Source: Takakia lepidozioides (taxonomy: Eukaryota; Streptophyta; Takakiopsida; Takakiales; Takakiaceae). Taken from it: a stretch of DNA of 64,000 bases. Below, in pieces: positions 12,937 to 25,323 of this stretch. Location: assembly GCA_030704615.1 (NCBI GenBank), contig CM060732.1, positions 64,523,053-64,587,052 of the forward strand, given 5' to 3'. The notes under the pieces are model-generated. The model saw only the letters and a list, made by a program, of their open reading frames with translations. It was not told where the DNA came from and searched no databases. The position numbers were made by a program, and so were the translations under genes. Every line of letters begins with the position of its first letter. The stretch's first letter is position 1.

Positions 12937-13572
12937 CAGTGTTGTAGGGATACGTCCATTTTAACATACCAAACTGTTAATGGTAGGTCCAACTTGGCTC
13001 TTGGGTCCAACTGGTAGGGCCCGGGGTAGATTAAGACTGTCCGGTAGGTTATAGGATGGGTATGGGTATTTCCAATTCTGAGATACCCCGGTCCAGGCAT
13101 GGGTATGGCAAAAACTCAAATGACATATAGGTGGAGCATATGGGGGGAGCATGTGCAATGGTATGATATACCCCAACAGTCATCATATTGTATTCAAAGC
13201 TGAAATTAAAACCAAATTGAGGACAACATACAAAAGGTAAAAGAAAATTGCAATCACACATACCCATGCAAACTAATTTGTATTGCTTATAAATTAGTGA
13301 AGGTCTTTGTATTGTAAGGTTGGATTGTAACAATTGGGAGAAAAGCTCGATGCCATGATTAAAACTGAAGAAATCCTGCATATTGTACCTTGTATGCTGA
13401 TCATTGTATGCCATACCTTCTACCCCTATTATATCATTACACATACCCATGCTAGCTTGGGTTCATCAATCCTCAATACGGGTCTCAAGCGGAGTATGAA
13501 AGTAGTTCATACTTAGATTGGTATGGTAGGTAGGGGGGTAGGTCCAGTACTGGCACATACCAATACAACAGT
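12937..13572. mobile_element. hAT-like non-autonomous element (adjacent)
   Basis: It begins CAGTGTTGTA directly after the second copy of GGTATTGAC and ends TACAACAGTG (inverted, one mismatch) directly before a third copy of GGTATTGAC at 13573-13581. It is thus side by side with the preceding element and shares its target sequence. The interior has no transposase. Confidence 0.65.
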
Positions 13573-13579
13573 GGTATTG

Positions 13580-13662
13580 ACGCGCACGCGTTTTTAGTGC
13601 AAAATTAATGCGAAATCGGTGAATACTAATAGCGTAGTCAATTTTGCATTAAAAACGTCAAT
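13580..13662. repeat. Imperfect inverted repeat
   Basis: TATTGACGCGCACGCGTTTTTAG.. on the left is mirrored by ..TTAAAAACGTCAATA on the right, with GTGCAAAATTA / TAATTTTGCA-like inner arms. The arms are about 30 bases with several mismatches. It looks like a small decayed foldback element. Confidence 0.4.
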
Positions 13663-13792
13663 ATGTCGCACGTTAAACATGTTAATATCACACATACCTA
13701 TGCATCATGGCATTCATGCCCATCCTATTGATGATGCGTGGAGCAAGTTTGTGATAAGGCTATTAATAGGACGTCGATGGAATTTTTGGACT

Positions 13793-13904
13793 AGTAGCAT
13801 TCGAGAAGAGCCCCTGCTATCGGATATAGCAGGAGCCAGGACGGTGGCGAGGTGTTATGGCGACTTGCTATATCCGGTAGCAGGGGCTCCTCTCGAGCGC
13901 TACC
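13793..13904. repeat. Foldback hairpin with arms of about 40 bp
   Basis: The arm 13793-13832 (containing GAGCCCCTGCTATCGGATAT) is complementary to 13864-13904 (containing ATATCCGGTAGCAGGGGCTC) at roughly 34 of 40 positions, with a loop of about 31 bases. It could be a MITE remnant or a small-RNA-producing hairpin; no gene is associated. Confidence 0.6.
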
Positions 13905-14650
13905 GGACATAACCGGCTTTTAGGGCAGTGAGCCAATGTTTACCCTTGTACGTATCTACCACCACGTTTGTGCCTATGTACCTACCTCCTCGTTCCTATC
14001 TAGACTCTCGCGTTTCGTGGAGATTTTTGTGGTGCTTCTGAAATGGAAGGGAGAAAATCTATCAAATCTTCAGGTGGACCGAGAGCTTCTCATGTTACTA
14101 ATGGTGTCTATCAAGCTTTATCAGTTGCTGGAAGTGGCGATTGTAGTAAGTCTGCAGATGTACATGATCAGGCGTCTATTGACTTACATTACAATAATGT
14201 TGATGTTGAGGGGAGCGATTCTAATAAAAGGAAGTGCATCCTTGTATTGGTCAGCCACCACACCCTGTCCGAGGTGTTATGAGGTCGGGTGATGATTCTC
14301 TCTTGATCGATGCTTCTACTGCATCTTGTGGCTTAACAGTTGAACCATGTTCTTTAGTCACAAATGATATTGTTCAAGTTACATCAAGTTCTTCATCTAC
14401 TACAGGTGTTTCCAACCCTAGTAGAGGGTAGCTTTATACCTCAAACAACCTATTCATGGAAATGGCTTGAATTCAGCCACGGATGACATATACTACAGAC
14501 ATATATTACACTAGTTGGCCTCCATTTTTCAAAATTGTATGTAACTTGGAGACCCATAAAATGACAATACACTGTTTCATTTTTATAAAACAGAATAAAC
14601 AACAATGTTCAGTGCAGTCCGTTGTGTATATTTGTTGTGGTATGATCTTT
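13905..14650. other. Intergenic, with an unrecognised short reading frame
   Basis: A frame at 14043-14282 (MEGRKSIKSSGGPRASHVTNG..) and an overlapping one at 14234-14431 could be the start of a lost transposon gene split by a frameshift, but I recognise no domain. The rest is non-coding. Confidence 0.3.
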
Positions 14651-14659
14651 GTTTGAACG
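14651..14659. repeat. Left target-site duplication of E2
   Basis: GTTTGAACG, identical to 35853-35861. Nine base pairs is the size expected of Mutator-like transposition. Confidence 0.85.
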
Positions 14660-15085
14660 GGGAATGCTTGCGCGTGAGCCTGTGAGCTTGGCTAGGCTCA
14701 CGCCACGTCAGCAAGCATCCACGTGTTCAGGCCCTATTTCCGTGCCCCCCCCTATTACCGCGGATCAACTGTCGCCTATGTCCTAATTTTGTATCCCTCT
14801 TCATTGCCCCCACATGAATATTCTTTGTGGCCGAGAACAATGGCAGGTTTGCGGATGAATTATGATTGAGGTCATGACTTTGGAATGAGGAGATCGCCCA
14901 CTAGAGAACTGAATATTAAAAGCAAAAAAAAATTCTTGGCAAAGCAGTACATTCATTCCAACACACAAACATTTTTCAATTCCGCAATCCGAAGACCTAC
15001 CCTAGGCAATCCCTAACTGTACTTACGGGAACGCGCAAAGAACTTGAAAAACAGTTTGGGGATGGAAGCAAAACCAAAACACAAT

Positions 15086-18000
15086 TTATTGAGCCTCGGT
15101 ACTTGAACCTAAAGAAATATTGGAGGTTTCAGAGATACCACTTCCAGAGTTTACAGCAATATCATTTATGAATACAGCAGCACATCCATGACGTTTTTTT
15201 TTTCCAAGACCTTCATGGAGATGCGAATACAGTGTTTGTTCGGATAACACCCGTGCGCAAGCTTCCGCGTAAACCGGCAAGCGGTTGGATCTAGGGGGAC
15301 TCGGGGACATGTAGTATCCTTGGAAACCGAAAGGTGTCTGCTGATTCGATGACTGGTGCCGAACTCTGAAAAGCAAGAAGAGGAATGGTGGTAGATGTTA
15401 ACATCCAGATATAGACAATGTAAGCCACTATTTGTCGAACGGGAACGACACAAGGAAATGCAACATATTTTGCACGACTACAGAAGAACTTACTCACACT
15501 CAAAATCGGAGTCCACGTCCAGATCCTCGTCAGGCGCTTCGGGCTCCTCCAGAAGTCCCTCTGTGGATGGGGTAGAAGTAGTGCCCGACTCAAGCTGACG
15601 AAGCTCGCTTGAGAAGAGCTCCGTATCAGCTTCCATGCCGAGGAAGTGCCTTCCGGCGCTCTTGCAAGCATGAAAACATGCTCCTGCAAATCCAAGAAGA
15701 ACGAGAAATAAAAACAGGGTTTCCCTAAGGTCACTGCCCATATGTCAAACACAATGTGAAGGGCCCCACCTGTGCCCATAGACAAGTCAACCACCCGCCC
15801 ACCATGACGGCTGCATGTCTCCACCAAAGTCTGCATGAAAGCTGGAGATTTCTCCCGTGCACCTCTCCAAGGGACACCAATCGACCTTTTCATAGTTCGA
15901 CCCGAGTTGACGTAATTGAAGATAACATCATCCTCCACAGGCTCGCAAGTGGGGTCAATGTGAGCTGCAAGGTCCCTCAACTGAAACTCAGCAACACCAG
16001 GAGGAAGAATGTCATTCCGCCTCACCAGGCACAAAGCTTCGAACACCCGTGTCTGTCAATAATCACGAAGAGAGCATGAGACAGAAGACATAACCCACCA
16101 TTTTGATTTACCGAAAAACCACGAAACATCAATTGAAAGGAACCAACTCACTTTCTGCCCCGGGAACTCGCCCTTCGTAAGAGGCAGAGTATTGATGCAT
16201 GTCCAAGTTTTGATGACACGAAACCCGGAAGCTTTCATGTAGCTGAAAAGAGTTCTTCGAGCCGACATGTCCTTTGACTGCATGGGAAGAAGAGCCCCCG
16301 AGTCTGAAAGGAATTTGTTGCTGAACGAGAAAGCCCACTGCCAGTAATGAGAATCCGATTTGTTCCAAGTCGGGGTCGAATTGGAAGGGAACACATCAGG
16401 GACAGGAAAACCGTCAGGAATGTCCAGCACCACAAGGTCAATCGCATATGCCTGCTGAACTCCATTCACCCATTCCGGACTTTTTGTGACCTACAGCAAA
16501 AAAACAGGTGACAGTGTAAGAAGCCCAATCCAAATCTAACAGGAGATCAATCCCCTGGACAAGCCACAACAAGTTGCCAAAACACAATTATTCATACAAC
16601 AGTTTAGACATAAGTGCTTACCTGAGTGAGGAACGAAACAAGCATGTCCCATGATTTCGAGGGCACCCCTTTGAATGTGGACTTCCTGGACTCCATCATT
16701 GCAAGAAAACTTTTATTCAGCACCTTACGATTGAACTGGCCCAAAACCCTGGAGGGATGTTCTCTCGCCTCGAAAACTTGCTCCCTCGGCTTTTATGTTC
16801 TCCTATCCCTCCTTGTGGGAGAAGGCTGTCTTTCAGGAACCTCTGACGGTCCCTGTCCTTGCGGAGCTGCACTTTTCCCCTTCCCCTTCGGATCCCCAAG
16901 AATCTTCCCCTTTCGTTTTGGAGTAGCCGTTTTCTCGGGCTCTTTTGCAGCCAGAGCAGAAATGATTCTGTCCTGGATGTCTTTGTCAGCCAATGGGGCA
17001 ATTGCTGCGGCATTGTCGTTCAGGTTTCTCAAAACAACTTCATCGAATGGTGTGTCCTGTTTTGGCAGGTCGAGGTACCACCCACAGTCTCTGAAGTGCG
17101 CCCTGCTCCAGTCTCTGGCAATACCAGCCGTGTACATTGTCTTGTCATTGGAGGGGTCAGCCCATGAATAGATGAAGTCTGGGTCATCGCTAAGGTACTT
17201 TCCCGGTATGAGGATATGATACATATACCTGAATTACACACCAAAAACCCAGACAGTCATTCGATCTGAAAATGAAAAAGAACACACATCCGGAAAAAGA
17301 TATTGAAATGCAGGAAGGCAACACTCAGAAAATGAACTTTTGCAATCCCGAATCAACCTTGCGTTGACGCAATGTTGATTCAAGCAGAAATGGGAAACAC
17401 CAAATGATAATGTTGTATTGATAGAGACAACGACTGACAAGCGCAATTCAACATTGCTTCAAAGCAAGGTTGTTTTCATTCACAGAGGAAATGAAAAACA
17501 CTGCTTGAAAACTACCATGTGACTATGTACTGGTGCGGATATTCAACATTGCGTTGGCGCAATGTTGAAATCCTCTGTTGAAACACATGTCAATGGTATC
17601 TGATAATCATAAGTTTCCTACAATTGTATGGAAATCGGGAGATTGCTGCGGGACATTTCCAGCAATCCATACCGCCAAACAACGTTGCGTCAACGCAAAG
17701 ATGTTTGTTGGTATAGTGAAAGCTGTAAATAGCATTTCAAACATACTCCAAACAGCCTTATGTTCATCTTGGCAGCATTGGAAATGGATTTGAACTACCC
17801 AAAACCATAGGAAAAGCTATATAGCCTACCACTTCATCAACCTTGCGTTGACGCAAGGCTGATTTTCCTGTCAGTTTATCCCTTTTCACATGCAGAAAAA
17901 TGGCATTATGGGATACCCTGGTATAGGTAACTGAAACCAGGACAATGGGATACAACCTTGCGTTAACGCAATGTTGCTCGACTGCACATGCAGAGCCCTC

Positions 18001-19823
18001 AGAGATCCCTCAAAGCCCTGCAAATTCGCAATTCTTTATGGAAAGAACGACACGACACAAGAATGCAGAAACATACCCTTCAAGTACCAAATTTGATTTA
18101 AGGAGGTCACACCTGTACAACACTCGTTTCATTGCTTGCTCGCTGTTGTACTGGTTTTTGAATTCGTACGACCTGGGGATTCCTTTGTCTTTGTCAAACT
18201 CCCTGAAGAAGCAGTTTTTCCAAACAGCGAGCTTTCATCTCCTGATGTAGGCCTCCAGTGTGATCCGAGGCAAGCCATCTGGATTTTATAGTCTGCCATC
18301 GACTCAGCAAGTGCAGCCACTGCACGTTTTTCCAACTGCAATAAGAAAGCTCATGAGAATTTGGGAGAGGTTACGGAGCAACACAAATGTCTGAAAATGG
18401 TTTGGTGGAAACCTTACCTGGCTCCAGAATATGGCTTTGTGTAGCCACTGGTCGAATGTGTGATCGCTAACAACTTTTATTGCTTGTGTCTTCGGGTCCC
18501 TCTCTGGAGTTGGGAACATGTTCGTGTCTCTCACAAGAGGATCCGAATTCCATATCTCCAACCACTTGATTTTGGTTGCATTGTCCACCATTGAAATGGA
18601 AAGGCGATGTAGTTTCTCTTGAGTCATTTCTGGCTTGGAGCCATACTTGTCATAGTGTGCTTTCACCTGCTCCAGAAATTCCGTGCCAAGACCTGGATCT
18701 GCTATCCGGATTTGTTTGTCGAATGCACTCATGAGGTTCTTCCTTTGATTATTCATCTCAAACTTCATCATGTCCTCAAGCCCAGTTGCAGACCGCTGCT
18801 CTTCTGTGTGGGAATCATAGTACTCTACTTTCGCCTTCAAACCAGTTTCTGCTATTTTTTGCTCCATACATTACAGGTAAAAAGAATCAAACACTGGCGT
18901 TTCTTCACAAAATTTGCAGTAACAACAGGCAAACACGTGTCAAGAAGCTTACAGTGTACATGTAGTCAAGAAAAGCCTCCCTTGTCAAGCTGTACCATGT
19001 GCTTGTCTTCTTCTCAGCACACCTCTTCATCTGTTGAGGACTGAGCACGTTCATGAATGACTCCAGTGGCATCAGCCCTACCTTCTGGATGCGGAATAGA
19101 GTGTGGCACAGATTGGTCGTCACATGCAATGTTTCATTGGACCTGGAAAAACCTTCAACTCATAAGATGATTTCAAATTGTCGAAACGCGGAACAAACAC
19201 AAAGTTGGAAACTTACTTGTTTATGTCGTGCATGGCTGTCAAGAGCTGTGTGACACGTCCTTTGTGATCGAGAACCATGGAAACCACGCTCCAGTGCCAT
19301 TCGATCTCGTCCGAGTGCAAGCTTGAAATGTAATCCATCCAGGCAAGCAGTCTGTGGTTCCCATCCCAGACAAAAAACATCTTTCCCATGAATGCTTTTG
19401 TGGAGGCCTTTTTGGACAGCTTAAACTCGAACTCCCTGTTTACATCCCGCCAGCATGCATCCCAACTTTGCTCAATGTCCTCTGTTACAAGACACTCCTC
19501 TCCTTTCGTGTTCATAGTGGATACGTAGAACACTGCTGATCCCTTGACATAGCCATGAACAAAGTCGTTCTTCAACTTCGTTATATCATTCCTCAATGCC
19601 GGTCGAACAGCGGGCATGGAGATCATCCTGCACAGCGGAATGACCAGGTTTCCGCCGGGAACCTCCATCGACAGAATCACCTTCGACGAGTTCACTTTTT
19701 GCCCACCCATTATCTCCTCGGCCTTGTCTTCATAGTGTCCCTCCAATGAGTCTTCCTCACCTTCACCTTCTGACGCAGCCAAATCTTCCCCCTCGGATTT
19801 CCTTTTTCTTTTCCTCTGCACAC
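15086..19823 (-). pseudogene. Gene B of E2: ParB-like domain plus beta-class DNA methyltransferase
   Basis: Exons run from 19823 to 15086. The first readable one is basic/acidic (RKRKRKSEGEDL), then a ParB-like domain (IPLCRMISMPAVRP..DITKL..FVHGY..FFVWDGNHRLLAW). Next come three helical segments of unknown role (18955-19141, 18418-18867, 18113-18338), the exon at about 16620-17228 (MYTAGIARDW..HFRDCGWYLD), and then the methyltransferase: VVLDIPDG in the motif IV place (16155-16494), PWRGAREKSPAFMQTL as motif X, and VVDLSMGTG joined across an intron to ACFHACKSAGRHFLGMEAD as motif I. The order IV-X-I is that of beta-class amino-methyltransferases. Lesions: a frame change and a TGA for Trp in 18113-18338. 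No first exon matching E3 or E4 was found. Confidence 0.75.
17352..17976. repeat. Six E2-type palindromes in gene B intron
   Basis: Variants of CCTTGCGTYRACGCAAGG, with TCAA/TTGA outer arms in the best copies, are centred near 17365, 17460, 17555, 17691, 17849 and 17964. All lie in the intron that follows the ..VLYR exon of gene B (17229-18112). Four have an exact GTYRAC core; 17460 (TTCAAA) and 17555 (GTTGGC) are degenerate. Confidence 0.85.
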
Positions 19824-19861
19824 AATGAATACTCTGTGAGTGACAGATTGAGCTCCGATGG

Positions 19862-20175
19862 ATCAACCTTGCTTTGACGCAAGGTTGATTGATGGGGATG
19901 TAGTTTAGACTGAAAAGCATACAGGAAAAACTTTTGAACCCAAAAAATGCTTTGCGTTGACGTAGGGTTCTTTTGGGAGCTTCAAATAATCAACTTTCCC
20001 TACCTTACAGTACAGGGTATGAGAGTTCGGACGCTTCGATTGAACAAAAAAGGCATCAAAACCAGCCTTGCGTCAACGCAAGGTTGATTCATGTGCGGCA
20101 TCTGTTCGTTTCACCAGAAGTTCTAAGCATATACTATAGAGGTCGGCATCAACCTTGCGTTGACGCAAGGTTGAT
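19862..20175. repeat. Four E2-type palindromes between genes B and A
   Basis: Same pattern, centred near 19875, 19958, 20074 and 20161. The last, 20148-20175, is a 28-bp inverted repeat that is perfect except for the central TG. They sit upstream of both divergent genes, the position that corresponds to intron 1 of gene B in E3 and E4. Confidence 0.85.
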
Positions 20176-20352
20176 TGCGAGCTCTCGGATCGGGGTTCAA
20201 CAAACAAAATATCTACAGGAAAAGGAGATTGTTGTCTCTGCTTCTTCTTTGCAATTGATGATGTGAGGACGCCAAAAACTCCGCTCCCACACAACCTGCA
20301 TTCAGAAGCACCATCGGACTGTGAACTCTACTTTCTGAAGCAACATCGACAT

Positions 20353-22273
20353 ATGGCCTCCCAGGCCATGGGCTCCCTTGACACGGACTTCTTCAGTGAG
20401 GACCACCCTGTGCCATTTTCTTACGAGGTGGAAGATGATGGTTTTGCGGTGGTGCATGAACTCGTCCTCGCAACGCAGTTTCGGTTGGAAAATGGAAGTC
20501 TATTCGTTCAGAGGGAAGTGTACGATGCCAATGGAAAACTGCTCAAGTACGCGTTCCAGAAACCTTCGCATATTGCACCAACCACACAATGGAGAGTGCC
20601 TCCAGGCAGATACAGGGTGCTTAGTGCTCCTCTGAGACAGTCTGCAGGATCGTTCGTAACTCCTGGCACGGCAACATCAGTGGCCCAGGAGAAAACACCC
20701 GTGGTTGTCAAGAAGGAGACGAGTAGCGTTAACACTGTGGTTGAGCTTTCGGACTCATCCTCCGATGACACATGTGCAATACCGCCCGTGGATCAGCCAT
20801 GTCCACATGTAGAAGCAGATGTGGAGGAGATCACCAGTGTCATTCCTAAACTGAAAGCCATGGGTGGGATGGCAGGATTCAAGAGTGAGTTGAGGGGGAT
20901 AGACTGGAGCACTTTCAATATTCAGAGGGTGGCATTCTTACCAGAATCTTTTGATGGTAATACTGTTTTCGAGCTGCCTCCTCCTGGTCGCATGGGGGGC
21001 ATTTCCAGTCTCCTGGAAGGAATGGACAAAAAGCACGATGGGCACCCTTGGTGCCGCACAAAAACCTCCAATATTCACAACAACGACAAACTCATATTCA
21101 GTCGAACAGTCTGTAATGGGCACCTGAAATGCGAGAACATGAAATGCAGACACTTCGCATTGTCAGCTGTGCAAAACCAAAGCGAATGGGATGGTGTCAG
21201 TGAGAATCCATTCAAGCCTGGGGTGACACCACCATACAGTAACATTTTTGTGTGCAAGTTCTGTAGGGTACCACCTTGCTGCCTTGCTTTGTGTGGCGCC
21301 ATAATGTATTATGTGGTGCATCGATTCAAAACCCTGACTAGAGCCTGTGTCCATTTCGGTTTTCACAACCACCCTGTGTCCAAGGGGGATTATAGGGAGA
21401 GCGTTGACACAGTCTCGCGTCTGATAAGGGAAGAGTTGGATACCAATCCAACTAGAACCATATCTGCAATTGCCATGGGGGCGAGCAAGTCCTTTCTGGA
21501 AAGCCGTATTCTGTGTGCATCAAGTTCGGTTGGAGGAATACTGGAGGGACCAGCTTTGGACACTGTTATGGACCATTTCTCAACTTTGACTTCTCCAAAC
21601 ATTAGGAATCAGGTGAACGCTTTAAGAATGGGCTCTGGGAGCCGAGGTTATATGGACAATATTATGGATTTGAAGAAAAGGAGCATGTACGACTACATCC
21701 AAGACAGCGTTTTCTCGGGACAAGGAGCCAGGAAAGTGTTCTTGTTCAAAATGTCCACAAAAGGTGAGGGCAGCGGGGTCAGCCTCGTTAAACGTATGCA
21801 GAAGGGTGGCGATCTTGGCAACTGCTTCCTTATGTTCGATCATGTCAAGAGGGTTAAAGACTGGACCACAATGGCATGTCATGTTTACGACCCTGTGTAC
21901 CAGCGGGTCATGACAATTGCAGTGTGTGACATGCAGTCAGAGGACACAAATTCACAACAGCTTATGTGGGAAGCTCTCATTCGTGTTATGGCCTCCAATG
22001 GTCTCCCATCTCCCAATTTTGTTGGTTTCATGGCCGATAGTGCTCAAGCTAACTTCAACGCTGTCCGATCCAAAAGTGCCAATGCCTGGAAGAGAACGTA
22101 CGTGTCTTTTCCATTGGACACAATCCCTGGACAAACACACAAAGACATACATCAAGCCAGATATGCAGACTATGCATCGTCAACTGTGCAAACAGTACAA
22201 AGACGCCAAAACTATGGGGGAAGCGAATACATTGTTCTAGACAATTTGTGCCTGGTGGTACTCATCTGGAGCG
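20353..22273 (+). pseudogene. MULE transposase (gene A) of E2, 5' part
   Basis: The start at 20353 (MASQAMGSLDTDFFSEDHPVPF) aligns with the E3 and E4 starts; an in-frame ATG at 20368 is the alternative. In order: an N-terminal domain with WRVPPGRYRVL, a VVVKKE..VVELSDSSSDD segment (SUMO-site-like Lys plus SUMO-interacting motif), and a zinc-binding block (KHDGHPWC, CNGHLKC, CRHF, CKFC, CVHFGFHNHPV). The DDE region follows, with MFDHVKR and GFMADSAQANFNAVR. A deletion of about 20 bp near 22068, relative to E3 and E4, shifts the frame. The gene is then cut at 22274 by E3; the remainder resumes at 33644. Confidence 0.85.
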
Positions 22274-22282
22274 GCGGCGGAG
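22274..22282. repeat. Left target-site duplication of E3
   Basis: GCGGCGGAG, matching GCGTCGGAG at 33635-33643 with one substitution. Removing E3 and one copy rejoins the gene A codons ..SGA-ASE-DSMRAL.. in frame, which fixes the boundary. Confidence 0.85.
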
Positions 22283-22284
22283 CA

Positions 22285-22480
22285 GGGATGCCTCGGCGTG
22301 AGCCTGGTCACGTGAGCGCGTGAGCGCAACTGCGCTCACGCCACGTCACCTTGCGCAAATGCCACGTCACGGGGCTCAGTCCACGTCATCACACGTGGAG
22401 GCCGAGTCACCACGCACCCAGAAAGAAGTGGAGTGTATTCCCGCGGATTGGCACCCTTTACCGCGGAAACAAGCTGGACG
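22285..22480. repeat. E3 gene-B-side terminal region
   Basis: Dense repeats of GTGAGC and CTCACGCCACGTCA-like modules in both orientations, followed by a CCGCGG pair (22433 and 22472). Comparable modules mark all other E2-E4 ends, and I infer they include the transposase binding sites. Confidence 0.6.
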
Positions 22481-22497
22481 ACATAATAAAAGGCATT

Positions 22498-22860
22498 GAA
22501 TAAATGATGGATGAATGTACAGTTGGATGATAAACAGATGGATGAGTGTGAAAAATGTATGTAGATGGATGAATGACGGATGGATAAGAGTAAAATGGAT
22601 GAATGTATAATGGATGTTGAGCAATGACAAAAATTCATGACAGGAAGATGCATGACCAAATCTTTTGACGAATGCACAAAGTATATGAAATGAGTGTGGA
22701 AGGTTTGTGGGGTGGATTAAAGAGTACAGAGGATGAATGTACAATGGATGTTGTACAAAGGAAGCTTTCATGAATGGAGCACGCATGAATACAGTGTAGA
22801 TGAATGCACAATGGATATGAGAAGAGTCAGGAAGGTTTGTGAGATGGATTCATACATATA
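22498..22860. repeat. GATGGATGAATG-type degenerate minisatellite
   Basis: Irregular repetition of GGATGAATG and ACAATGGATG units between the E3 terminus and the end of gene B. A reverse-orientation counterpart lies at about 48170-48320 at the gene-B end of E4, so it is a subterminal component of the family and not a host microsatellite. Confidence 0.7.
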
Positions 22861-25323
22861 GCAATTTAAACGAAAGTTGATTCTGTGATTATTATTTGTT
22901 CTAAAGGAACAACTACGGTAGAGGAAGGGGATTCAACGTTTTCCAGATAATATGAAAATGAATATTAAAAGAATACAGTTCAGTCTGACTCAGAGTCAGT
23001 ACAATGTATCCCCTCTTCCTCTGCATCTAAGTCTAAGTATTTTAGAACACCGGATCCACGCTGGATACACCTACGGCTGGCCACTAAAAAGTCAGGGGAT
23101 AGGGACTCGGCCGCGTGAAGTGCCATTGCTTCGGCATAAACAGGGAGCAGAAAATTGGAAAGGGGGCTGTCGAAAACAGACTCGCCAGAAATGACTGTAT
23201 CTCCTGAAGATCCACCGCTGGCTTTCCTGAAAGACAGCCTGAAAAAGTTATTACTGTAACTTTGATGTTATCGAGAAATTGAGTATGACTCCCAAAGAGG
23301 GTTTAGCACTTACTCACATGAAAAGTCGTTGTCGACCTGCTTATCTTCGGGATCGTCATCATTTCGAATTTGAATCCGATCAGTCTGTGTGCCTGAAGTG
23401 GAGCCAGACAAAAGGGGGAGGAGCACGGTGTTGTAGAGGTCAGAATCACCCTCCATGCCAAAAAGGCTTCTTCCGCCTGCCTTGCATGCGTGGTAAGTTG
23501 CTCCTGCACCAGACAGGAGAACATAAACAGTTTGGAGGAGGGGATTTAAGCAGATGAAACTGTTGAAAGGAAACCAATTCGGAAGGGAGAAAACGAACCT
23601 GTGGACACAGAAAGATCGACCACCCGTGCAGAGCGGTGGCTGCATGACTCCAGCAGTATTTGCATGAATGCTGGTGACTTTTCTTTGCACCTCTCCAGGG
23701 AGTGCCATCTGGTCTCTTCAGAGTCTGACTGGACTGCATGAAGTTGTACAAAATGTCATCGACATGGGGCTCATAGGGGGGGTTGACGAAACAACCCTGG
23801 TCAGAAATCTCAAAGCTGCGGATGGAGGATGGTGTCTTTGATGTGCGAATCCTCCGCAGGCAGATCGCCTCGAACATCCTCGTCTGCCAAAGATAGCAGG
23901 TTAGTGTGGTAAACACAATCTAAAGTGGAAGTGTGTACATCGGCTATTCAGAACTCTGACACAAAAAAACCATGAATCGTTGATGATCGGTGTCGATCAT
24001 AAAACATTCTACTAGAGTGGAGCTGCAGAGAAAATTGAAACTCATGATCAAAGCACAAGCAGAAGGCAGACGGCATACCAGCTGACCAGGGAAACCCCCT
24101 TTCACAAGGTAGAGGCTGTTCACACAATTCCATGTGCGCAAAACTTCAAACCCTGAAGACTTGAGGTATGATGCCAATGCCCGACGACTATCATTGTCAC
24201 ATGACTGAAAAAGCAGAAGTGTCCCTGCATCAGAGAGGAAATTGTTACAGAACCCGAATACCCAACTCCAGTAGTTGTCCTCGAATTTGTTCCAGCCTGG
24301 CGTCTTGCCCTTTGGAAGAACTTCTGGCACAGCCTGGCCATCCGGGATGTCGAGAATGACAATGTCGGCCGCATAAGTTTTCTGCACACCGCACACGAAG
24401 GTGGGACCTGTGCTCACCTGCAACAGACATGTTTTTTATAAGAACGATGGCAAGAATGTTTTCAAAGAACGAGACTGAAATACTGCCAACGAAACTTTCA
24501 GAGAAAAAGGAAAGAAACTGGAATTCTCACCAGATTGAGGAATGAGATTATATTGTCCCAGGTAGGGGATGGCACCCCAGTGTATCCTCTCTTTCGACTC
24601 TGCATCATCGAAAGCCAACCCTCATTAACAATTTTCATCTCTCCTGCTGAATCAGAACGGGAAGGGTGTGGCTTGGCATCGAACACGCACTGAAGAGTGC
24701 GGGTATATCTTCCAGCACTAAAGTCCTGCCCACTCTCCATCTCCTTTTCATTCTCCTTCCCCTTGTCCTTTTCCTTCTCTTTGGACTTGTCTTTGTCCTT
24801 TGGCTTTGCTGGTGAGATGGCTATGACATCAACAGCCTTGTCTTTTGGTTTGCGGCCCGCCTTCTTTCCCTTCTGCGGCGTTCCCTGAGCATCAGGCTCC
24901 TTGGCAGCCAAGGTTGCTATGTTTCGTTGATACTCTTCGTCAGTCAAAGGCGCCAGCATCTCAGCGTTATTGTTCAAGTATTTCATATGCTGTTCTTGAA
25001 AGGTCGTGTGCTCAGGTGGGCAGTCAAGGTACCACCCACAGTCTCTGAAGTGAGAAGGACTCCAGTCCTTCAATATCCCTGCAGTATACATGGTTGGATC
25101 GTTTGCAGGGTCCGACCACATGTCAAGATAGTCGGGAATTCCGCTCAGGTGATTTCCTTCCATAAGCACATATTTCGTGTACCTGAAAAAAGGAGATGAA
25201 TCCCAACCCACAAAAGCGCTCAGTGAGTAAGATGCAAGTAGAACAGAAAGAATAAAACATGGATTGAAATGGCTCTGACAACTGCTCCAAGGACCTTTCA
25301 GGACCACACTACTGCTCCAGATA

